Assembly (NCBI GenBank): GCA_002688185.1
Contig: NZCE01000011.1
Location: 41,267 to 47,761, forward strand
Origin: Spirochaetales bacterium
GTDB taxonomy: Bacteria; Spirochaetota; Spirochaetia; ARS1246
Length of the DNA: 6,495 nt
Reading direction: 5' to 3'
Shown here: piece after piece, positions 1-5,528 of the stretch
Layout: each line of letters opens with the position of its first letter
How positions within the stretch are numbered: position 1 is the stretch's first letter
Made by a program: the position numbers and the translations under genes
Notes under the pieces: model-generated
What the model was told of the DNA's origin: nothing
Seen by the model: the letters and a program-made list of their open reading frames with translations, nothing else
Databases searched by the model: none

Positions 1-1765
1 TTTTGAGGTCTATTGAAGAAAAACCGCTTATTTGCGTTAGGTTACCAAATTCCGTTTTGGCGGCGGAAACGTTTCCCTTTTTTTGAAAGTCTATTTTTAG
101 GGCTTTTTTATCCATTGAATGGAAGGAAAGGTTTATCTCTGAACCGAAAACAGTATGTAGCGGCTTTTCAGCATTATTCGTGATGGTATAGGCAAGGGTT
201 ACGGTATTTCGCCTCATGGTAAATCGCTTTTTTATCTCTACCGGCAAAAACGTCTCTCCGTCGGCCACCGACCCTTGCGCGCAGAATAGAATACTCATTG
301 CGTCTTTTCTTAGTTCCCCAACCTGATAGACTTTGTTAAGGAAGTCACCCATCTCCCGGTGGCTCATAGTCCGAAAGTTCTCGAGTGTCTCATTAGGCAA
401 GAAAAAATGATCGAGAAATGCGCGTCTTGGATACGGCTTGTATGCCGACTGTTCTGCCGGCATGCCGGCAAAGGTGTCAAGATAATTCCATGGTCGCGGA
501 AGATAATCCAATTCAAATGCAATGGCGCCACGGCGATGCAGATATATGTTTACGTCAGTGCCATGGTACAGGTACTCCTCCTCACCATCCATATCAAAAT
601 CCTCTGCACTCAAGTGACTTTTAAATATTCCTCTCTGACGCGAGCTCTTTTCGGCGGAAATCAGCGCCGAATATACTGCCTTCCGTGTCAGATTCCGATA
701 AATGCCGTCCCGTTTCCCGTGCCAATACGCCGTATTACATTCGCCCTTCCAAAGCTGCTCACGAGCTGCGCGCTTGCGGTATTTGTCGCCCTTTACCTGA
801 TTTACCAATATATGCGTGTGTATCATTTTTGCGTACATAAAATTGGCTTCTGGAAAAGCCGTCAAAAGCTGCCTAAACCCACCCACATGCCGCGTCGAGC
901 TATCCGCCTTCGAGGTGGTAAGATCGCTGTTGTTTATGTGCCGGTATGACGAACACGGAAAGTACACTTTCGGAAGCGGATGGCCTGACCACAGGCTGGC
1001 GTCAGGATGCCTTGTCGAGATTTCCTGTTTCAGCGAGAGCAGGTCATCAAGCATCGTTGAAAGCCAGCCTTCTTCAAAAAGGACCTTATGGGAGTTGCCC
1101 CAATATCCAAAAGACTCTCCTGGGACGATGAGACTAATGATCGCGCCGGGATTTTCAGAGCTCCAATCGAGTGCGTCTTGTATAATGTCGCTCGGACTGC
1201 GGTCGAAATGCAGCAATGAGAAATCCGGCGTCAATGGGTAAACAATAATCGTTCTGCCCTGGTCTTCGGTTATGCAGGGGAAGCTCAAATCAGAGCCGTG
1301 AAGCCCGGCCGCCTCAAATTGCTCCGCTTCTAAAAAAAGATATTCCATGCCGCTGCGATTTAGGCCGGAAGGCATAGACGGTTCCCACGCGCAATCCGCG
1401 ACCCACACGCCGCGAGGTCGTTTCCCGAATTTGCGTCTGACGAGAGTGGTTAAAAGCTCGATTTGCCCCGACCTATCATTTGTTGGAATGAGGGGGAGTA
1501 AGGCGTCGTAGTAGGTTCCGCCCAAAATTTCAACCTGATGCTTTTTCACCATGTCATTGAGCAACATAATGATTTCAGGGTGTTTTTCCTCATACCACTC
1601 CAAAAGCCACCCGGAGTAATGAAGTGTCAGGCGAATTTCAGGATACTGATAAATTGTCTGGAGGAACGGTTTATATGCCTTTTGATAAATTTCCTCGATC
1701 CGGCAATCGGGAGTTCCTACCGGAACGCTGTTACTTGTGCCAAAAATTAGGCTAATCCCGCTCAT
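1..1765 (-). CDS. GH57-like protein, probable inactive homologue of 4-alpha-glucanotransferase/alpha-amylase (3' end cut by window)
   Basis: An open frame of 588 codons runs from ATG at 1765 to the window edge with no stop. The N-terminus and overall layout match GH57 4-alpha-glucanotransferases (compared from memory with the ~659-residue Thermococcus litoralis enzyme): GH57 barrel about residues 1-300, DUF1925-like helical part about 305-375, DUF1926-like C-terminal beta domain from about 385. Roughly 70 C-terminal residues are missing. Scaffold motifs remain: E79, SGWLLEW (51-57), E217 in GESFG, and CNTAYWHG (343-350). The catalytic positions are altered: HNHQP became SNSVP (11-15), the nucleophile Glu is Asp124, the acid/base Asp is Pro215, the DDYHF segment became EAEQF (146-150), and the Asp of CNDAYWHG is Thr345. 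No signal peptide or membrane segment is visible, so a cytoplasmic location is likely. The gene overlaps rnfB by 14 nt. Family membership is firm. Lack of activity is inferred and the actual role is unknown. Confidence 0.88.
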   Translation of the reverse strand, partial: MSGISLIFGTSNSVPVGTPDCRIEEIYQKAYKPFLQTIYQYPEIRLTLHYSGWLLEWYEEKHPEIIMLLNDMVKKHQVEILGGTYYDALLPLIPTNDRSGQIELLTTLVRRKFGKRPRGVWVADCAWEPSMPSGLNRSGMEYLFLEAEQFEAAGLHGSDLSFPCITEDQGRTIIVYPLTPDFSLLHFDRSPSDIIQDALDWSSENPGAIISLIVPGESFGYWGNSHKVLFEEGWLSTMLDDLLSLKQEISTRHPDASLWSGHPLPKVYFPCSSYRHINNSDLTTSKADSSTRHVGGFRQLLTAFPEANFMYAKMIHTHILVNQVKGDKYRKRAAREQLWKGECNTAYWHGKRDGIYRNLTRKAVYSALISAEKSSRQRGIFKSHLSAEDFDMDGEEEYLYHGTDVNIYLHRRGAIAFELDYLPRPWNYLDTFAGMPAEQSAYKPYPRRAFLDHFFLPNETLENFRTMSHREMGDFLNKVYQVGELRKDAMSILFCAQGSVADGETFLPVEIKKRFTMRRNTVTLAYTITNNAEKPLHTVFGSEINLSFHSMDKKALKIDFQKKGNVSAAKTEFGNLTQISGFSSIDLK

Positions 1766-2630
1766 GAGAGTCCTGAGATACGGTTACTCTCTCCTCCGCT
1801 TCGATTTCCTCAACTATCGGCTCTTCATCTGAGGCGGGAACAATGCATTTAGTAGGGCAGATCTCTGCAGCTGCCTCGCGTTCACCCGTCTTGTCATAAT
1901 CGATTATTGCCAGAAAATTCTCGACGACAAAGCCACCGTCCGGCGACGATTTTTCACATCGTTTACACCCTATGCAACCGACCTTGCAGTATTTTCTTAC
2001 AACGCCACCCTTATCAACGGAATTGCATGCCACGATTTTATCCGCAGTGTCGGGTATCATCTTCATAACACCGGTGGGACATATATCAACGCACTTAACG
2101 CATGAGATACAAATGTCCCGGTCCACCCACACGAGCCCATTATTATCGTACGCAATGGCATCCACCGGACACACTTTTACGCAGCTACCGTGCCCCAGAC
2201 AACCAAATGGACATACTTTAGCGCCTCCGTAGAGCTGTTGAGCGGCGTTGCAATCAGAAATGCCCTCATAGCTAAACTTATATTCGGCACTGTCCCTCCC
2301 GCCCTTACAATGGACCTGTGCAACTTGCCTCTCGCCCTGCCCTTCAGCCTCAACACCCATAATCTCGGCAAGCTCGGCCAAGGCGTCATTGCCGCCGGGT
2401 TTACAGAGGGTGAGCTCCACACCCTCTGTCACGATTGCCGCGGCATATCCCTCGCAGCCGGGGAACCCGCAAGCGCCGCAGTTAATGCCCGGTAATGCCT
2501 CTTCTACTCGCTCAATCCGCTTGTCTTTTTTTACAGACAAAAAGCGCGAGGCTAGCGCCAAGCCGAGTCCCAACAACGCGCCGAGAATACCCACGGACAG
2601 AAACGCCCAAAGAACTTTAAGTAGCAGCAT
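1752..2630 (-). CDS. rnfB: RnfB, iron-sulfur subunit of the Rnf complex, with one ferredoxin cluster missing
   Basis: 292 residues. This is the Rnf subunit thought to receive electrons from reduced ferredoxin or flavodoxin at the cytoplasmic face. An N-terminal membrane helix (about 3-28) is followed by a CX2CX4CX16C [4Fe-4S] motif (C51, C54, C59, C76). A first ferredoxin pair has C140, C144, C150, C154 and C174, C177, C180, C184, giving two clusters. A second pair keeps C219, C222, C225 and C258, but the ligands of its other cluster are replaced by S229, T248, R251 and A254 at the canonical spacing. Long RnfB proteins usually keep both clusters there. The C-terminal tail is acidic (about 268-292). 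ATG at 2630 lies 7 nt after the rnfA stop, with AGGATAGG (2637-2644) 6 nt upstream. The 3' end overlaps the GH57-like gene by 14 nt. Identity is firm; the number of working clusters is inferred. Confidence 0.96.
   Translation of the reverse strand: MLLLKVLWAFLSVGILGALLGLGLALASRFLSVKKDKRIERVEEALPGINCGACGFPGCEGYAAAIVTEGVELTLCKPGGNDALAELAEIMGVEAEGQGERQVAQVHCKGGRDSAEYKFSYEGISDCNAAQQLYGGAKVCPFGCLGHGSCVKVCPVDAIAYDNNGLVWVDRDICISCVKCVDICPTGVMKMIPDTADKIVACNSVDKGGVVRKYCKVGCIGCKRCEKSSPDGGFVVENFLAIIDYDKTGEREAAAEICPTKCIVPASDEEPIVEEIEAEERVTVSQDSHERD
1766..1791 (-). promoter_or_regulatory. possible RNA hairpin around the GH57-like gene's ribosome binding site
   Basis: On the coding strand GAGAGT (1791-1786) and ACTCTC (1771-1766) form a perfect 6-bp inverted repeat around a 14-nt loop. 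The loop holds most of the CAGGA Shine-Dalgarno, and the start codon follows the stem directly. The rnfB stop codon (1752-1754) lies downstream, so a ribosome finishing rnfB would melt the structure. This could tie GH57 translation to rnfB translation. The stem is short and may be chance. Confidence 0.3.
1771..1775 (-). promoter_or_regulatory. ribosome binding site of the GH57-like gene
   Basis: CAGGA lies 5 nt before the ATG at 1765, inside the 3' end of rnfB. It supports this start, as does the protein beginning MSGISLIFG, which lines up with the N-terminus of GH57 glucanotransferases. The site is in the loop of a possible small hairpin (arms 1766-1771 and 1786-1791). Confidence 0.6.
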
Positions 2631-2636
2631 ATGATA

Positions 2637-2644
2637 CCTATCCT
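2637..2644 (-). promoter_or_regulatory. ribosome binding site of rnfB
   Basis: AGGATAGG lies 6 nt before the rnfB ATG and contains the TAG stop codon of rnfA. Termination of rnfA therefore takes place on the rnfB ribosome binding site, consistent with translational coupling at the only non-overlapping junction in the operon. Confidence 0.6.
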
Positions 2645-3228
2645 ATGAGATTTCTCAACAGAGCTATGTCGAATGCCATAAAAGCCATCGCCATGAGGCC
2701 CCCGGTAATAAAGGAGATTGGAACGCCTCGGAAAGGTTTTGGCACCCACTCAGAGTCTAGCTTCTCCCGTATCGTAGACATTAGCAAGATTGCCAAAAGA
2801 AACCCAAGACCCGCCGCAAAACCGGCTACAAAGCTCTCAAATGCATTATAGTCGCTTCTTACGGCGATGAGCGCGATACCCAAAACAGCGCAGTTGGTTG
2901 TAATGAGCGGAAGATAAATTCCAAGAGCCTTGTAAAGGGGAGGCGAGATTTTTTGAATAATCATCTCCACCAACTGGACCAAAGTAGCAATGACCAAAAT
3001 GAAGGTAATGGTTTGCAGAAATACCAGACCAAAAGGCAACAATATGAATTTCTGAATCGCCCAAGTGGCAAGAGAAGCGATTGACATGACAAATGTTACG
3101 GCAAATCCCATACCAACGGCAGATTCCACGTTTTTTGAAACCCCGATGAAGGGGCAGAGGCCAAGGAACTGAGTCAAAATAAAGTTATTTATAAAAACGA
3201 AAGTGATGATGATTCCAACATATGTCAT
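2638..3228 (-). CDS. rnfA: RnfA, membrane subunit of the Rnf complex
   Basis: 196 residues, the usual length for RnfA/RsxA (E. coli RsxA is about 193). It is a six-helix integral membrane protein homologous to NqrE. The two family motifs are intact: GLCPFIGVS with C25 and LPLITTNCAVLG with C113. In NQR and Rnf structures these half-helix cysteines, with the matching pair in RnfE, hold an iron-sulfur centre within the membrane that passes electrons across it. The loop VPKPFRGVPISFITGGLMAMAF (about 162-183) is also typical. ATG at 3228 overlaps the rnfE stop as ATGA, preceded by a strong AAAGGAGG (3239-3246) with 10-nt spacing. RnfA and RnfE are inverted-topology paralogues expected to form one pseudo-symmetric unit. 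Nothing unusual was seen. Confidence 0.97.
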   Translation of the reverse strand: MTYVGIIITFVFINNFILTQFLGLCPFIGVSKNVESAVGMGFAVTFVMSIASLATWAIQKFILLPFGLVFLQTITFILVIATLVQLVEMIIQKISPPLYKALGIYLPLITTNCAVLGIALIAVRSDYNAFESFVAGFAAGLGFLLAILLMSTIREKLDSEWVPKPFRGVPISFITGGLMAMAFMAFDIALLRNLIG

Positions 3229-3854
3229 GCTTTGGTCGCCTCCTTTCGCCTGTCTTGAGACCAGGTAAACAGGGCTTTCAAATAGCCAATTACCAACAAG
3301 GCGCCGGCTGCAAGACTCATAACCCGCACCGGTGACTTGGACAGTCCCGGAATTTTTATTACTCCGTCAAACCCGCCGATGGCAAATAGCGTGATGGTAC
3401 CATTTCCAAGGATCTCCCTGATTAGGGAAATAAGCCCGAGACCTAGGGTAAAGCCGACTCCCATTCCAAGGGCATCCAAGACTGATTCTTTTAGATCGTT
3501 CCTATTGGCAAACGCTTCGGCCCGACCAAGTATAATGCAGTTTACCACGATGAGCTGCACAAAAACGCCTAGGTTTTTTGATAGTGATGGAACGAAAGCC
3601 TGCATTGTCAGGTCAACGATGGTGACGAAAGACGCAATAATAACGATGTAGGAGGGTATACGGACCTTTTCCGGGATAAAATCCTTGAGCAGACTGACAA
3701 AGATATTTGAGCCCAGCAGGACGAAAATTACTCCGGCTCCCATTCCTATTGCGTTCACGACCTGAGTAGAAACTGCCAACGTGGGGCAAAGTCCCAAAAG
3801 GATGATAAATATAGGGTTCTCTTTAATCAGGCCTTTTGTAAAACTCTCAGTCAT
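3225..3854 (-). CDS. rnfE: RnfE, membrane subunit of the Rnf complex
   Basis: 209 residues, a six-helix membrane protein homologous to NqrD and paralogous to RnfA. The diagnostic motifs are KENPIFIILLGLCPTLAVS (11-29, C23) and QLIVVNCIILGRAEAFA (100-116, C106). The two cysteines are the expected partners of RnfA C25 and C113 for the shared iron-sulfur centre in the membrane. A longer reading from ATG at 3896 would add 14 polar residues and a 50-nt overlap with rnfG. I chose ATG at 3854 because the protein then begins MTESFTKGLIKEN, as in the family, and GGGGA (3861-3865) lies 6 nt upstream. The start overlaps the rnfG end by 8 nt, and the stop overlaps the rnfA start as ATGA. The C-terminus is short and basic and probably cytoplasmic. 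Confidence 0.96.
   Translation of the reverse strand: MTESFTKGLIKENPIFIILLGLCPTLAVSTQVVNAIGMGAGVIFVLLGSNIFVSLLKDFIPEKVRIPSYIVIIASFVTIVDLTMQAFVPSLSKNLGVFVQLIVVNCIILGRAEAFANRNDLKESVLDALGMGVGFTLGLGLISLIREILGNGTITLFAIGGFDGVIKIPGLSKSPVRVMSLAAGALLVIGYLKALFTWSQDRRKEATKA
3239..3246 (-). promoter_or_regulatory. strong ribosome binding site of rnfA
   Basis: AAAGGAGG, a near-complete match to the anti-Shine-Dalgarno sequence, lies 10 nt before the rnfA ATG within the rnfE coding region. It is the strongest site in the operon. Confidence 0.6.
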
Positions 3855-4410
3855 CTTGTTTCCCCAAACTCTCTTGTACGAATCGCGAGCCTTCATCCAG
3901 TGCCTGGGCTACGCCCATAAACGTAATGCTTGCACCGGAAACTGAATCCGCCTGTTCCTGCGTTAGTTGGAGTTTGGTCAATGGCACCGCTTTAGCAGCT
4001 CCGGTACCGATGAACTTTTCCATATATTCAGTCTTTTCGGCGGCCTTCCCGAGCCCGGGAGTTTCCAAATTGTCCATGAGGGTTACCCTGCGGATTAAGC
4101 CGTCCGGTTGAAACGAGGCCAGCAACTCGAGATCACCGCCGTATCCGACGCCGATTATCTTGAGAACATATCCAGCGCTGTTTCCTCCCTGCTCGAGAGG
4201 ATAATAGCCGGCAACAAAATCATCGTCTTCAACTATCACCTCTCCACCGGCTACGGCGTTGCCGCGGACCGAATCAAGGGCGGCGGCCAGTTGCTCTGCT
4301 TTGACTCGAGCTATTGCAGGTGCTGTAACTGAGTTGACCAGTCCAAGCGCAATTGCGGCAACGGCGCAGATGGCCGCGAGCTTGCCGCCGACAGTGACTA
4401 AATCCGTCAT
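3847..4410 (-). CDS. rnfG: RnfG, FMN-carrying periplasmic-facing subunit of the Rnf complex
   Basis: 187 residues. One N-terminal membrane helix (about 8-30) anchors an FMN-binding domain expected on the outer face of the cytoplasmic membrane. ETPGLG (116-121) is the conserved RnfG/NqrC motif. The flavinylation motif reads DSVSGAS (155-161). In most RnfG/NqrC proteins the last residue is Thr, which carries FMN in phosphoester linkage placed by the flavin transferase ApbE. Here it is Ser161 (codon AGC). Serine is allowed in the published ApbE motif, so attachment at Ser161 is plausible but not certain. ATG at 4410 overlaps the rnfD stop as ATGA, with AGAGGA (4420-4425) 9 nt upstream. The 3' end overlaps rnfE by 8 nt. 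RnfG is expected to pass electrons between the RnfA/E centre and the flavin of RnfD. No apbE gene is in the window. Confidence 0.95.
   Translation of the reverse strand: MTDLVTVGGKLAAICAVAAIALGLVNSVTAPAIARVKAEQLAAALDSVRGNAVAGGEVIVEDDDFVAGYYPLEQGGNSAGYVLKIIGVGYGGDLELLASFQPDGLIRRVTLMDNLETPGLGKAAEKTEYMEKFIGTGAAKAVPLTKLQLTQEQADSVSGASITFMGVAQALDEGSRFVQESLGKQDD
3861..3865 (-). promoter_or_regulatory. ribosome binding site deciding the rnfE start
   Basis: GGGGA lies 6 nt before ATG at 3854, inside the end of rnfG. This favours the 209-residue RnfE over an upstream ATG at 3896. Confidence 0.55.
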
Positions 4411-5528
4411 GAGCTATTTTCCTCTCCGGCAGATCCCTTTGAGGGTTTTGTTTGTACTCCAAACCGTTTTGGCCCGGTATACCGATTAATAAGCGGCACA
4501 AAAACATTCATCAAGATAATAGCAAGGCTCACTCCTTCCGGAAATGAGCCGAAAAAGCGAATGAGATAGGTAAAAAAGCCCGCACCAATTCCAAATATCA
4601 GCATGCCCTTTGCGGTAAGGGGCGAAGTAACCATGTCAGTCGCCATATAGAATGCGCCGAGGATCAGTCCACCGGTTATAAGATGAAAAACAGTATTACC
4701 CGCAAAGAATCCGCCGTTAAATTGCAATCCACCGAATACCCACACCAAAATACCAAATGTTGCTAAATACGAGACTGGAATATGCCAAGAGATTATTTTT
4801 TTTGTAAATAGATAGACCGTGCCCAGCAAAAGAAGCAAGGCGGACACCTCGCCGACACTTCCAGACATGTTGCCCAAAAAATAATCTCCGTATCCGGGAT
4901 GAACAGTGCCGCCCAAGGGTTCGATAATCCGGCCTAAGAAATCGGTGATTTTTCCGTCGGAGGCCGAATGCGGAAAACCCAACTCCCCGAGAAGCTCCAT
5001 AGGACCACCGGCATTTCCGGAATAGTTAAACAATCCGCTTTTGATTGTCGATAGCGGCGTGGCGGCAGAAACCGAGTCGACGAGCATCGAAGGGGTCTTC
5101 CACGACGTCATATGCCCGGTCCATGAGAAGAACACAAACACGCGGCCGGATAGTGCCGGATTCATCCAATTGGCGCCGAGCCCCCCAAAGGTCCATTTCA
5201 CCACCCCGATTGCGAAAAGCGCGGCGATTACTGGAATATAGACGGGAATTCCGGGCGGCAGGTTGAATCCGATCAGCAATCCGGTGAGAAAAGCGCTGCC
5301 ATCCATTATCGTATGCCTTTTTAAGGCAACATTGATTCCGAGCTCGAATACGACCGCAGAACCTATTGAGACCAGCAATACCGCGAGGCCAGAAGTGCCG
5401 AATGCGTAAATACCCCAAATTGCCGCGGGCAGAAGACACGCACTTACGCTCCACATGACTGATGCGGTGGATGCCGTACGGTGAATCTGCGGGGACGTGG
5501 TGATACGTTTCTGTTCCAGGTCAGTCAT
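4407..5528 (-). CDS. rnfD: RnfD, ion-translocating FMN membrane subunit of the Rnf complex
   Basis: 373 residues, an NqrB/RnfD-family protein with several membrane helices. The covalent-FMN motif is DSVSAAT (151-157), with Thr157 the expected phosphoester site. Other family signatures are DGSAFLTGLLIGFNLPP (76-92), NPALSGRVFVFFSW (123-136), GNMSGSVGE (219-227) and DMVTSPLT (298-305). The region between about 158 and 215 is a long hydrophilic loop, probably on the same outer face as the flavin. NqrB, the homologue, is central to Na+ translocation, so RnfD is the likely ion-pumping subunit. An upstream in-frame start at 5630 would lie deep inside rnfC. I use ATG at 5528 because it gives an ATGA overlap with rnfC, GAAGGG (5535-5540) lies 6 nt upstream, and the protein starts at the usual place. 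The C-terminal tail (about 352-373) is polar. Confidence 0.96.
   Translation of the reverse strand: MTDLEQKRITTSPQIHRTASTASVMWSVSACLLPAAIWGIYAFGTSGLAVLLVSIGSAVVFELGINVALKRHTIMDGSAFLTGLLIGFNLPPGIPVYIPVIAALFAIGVVKWTFGGLGANWMNPALSGRVFVFFSWTGHMTSWKTPSMLVDSVSAATPLSTIKSGLFNYSGNAGGPMELLGELGFPHSASDGKITDFLGRIIEPLGGTVHPGYGDYFLGNMSGSVGEVSALLLLLGTVYLFTKKIISWHIPVSYLATFGILVWVFGGLQFNGGFFAGNTVFHLITGGLILGAFYMATDMVTSPLTAKGMLIFGIGAGFFTYLIRFFGSFPEGVSLAIILMNVFVPLINRYTGPKRFGVQTKPSKGSAGEENSS

Noticed and set aside
359..949. A 196-codon open frame on the plus strand.
   Set aside because: It lies fully antisense to the GH57-like gene, has no recognisable domain, and the minus-strand frame carries family motifs throughout. 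It is a shadow.
1..1750. Apparent 1.75-kb stretch without a minus-strand gene, possibly non-coding or carrying only small plus-strand genes.
   Set aside because: The minus-strand frame is simply cut by the left edge and so has no stop in the window. Translation from 1765 gives 588 uninterrupted codons of GH57-like protein.
1752..2634. Several overlapping frames of 60-100 codons on both strands within rnfB (for example 1972-2232, 2190-2495, 2177-2422).
   Set aside because: They run in other frames of a clear RnfB gene, and their Cys- or Pro-rich composition follows from the rnfB codons. None has independent motifs.
3855..3896. N-terminal extension of RnfE starting at 3896.
   Set aside because: It would overlap rnfG by 50 nt and add residues foreign to the family. 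ATG at 3854 has a well-placed GGGGA and matches the usual N-terminus.
4796..4803. A run of eight A on the coding strand of rnfD, in the A_AAA_AAA register, as a possible programmed frameshift site.
   Set aside because: RnfD continues in frame with conserved motifs after it, and I saw no stimulating Shine-Dalgarno or strong stem nearby. It encodes ordinary Thr-Lys-Lys-Ile.
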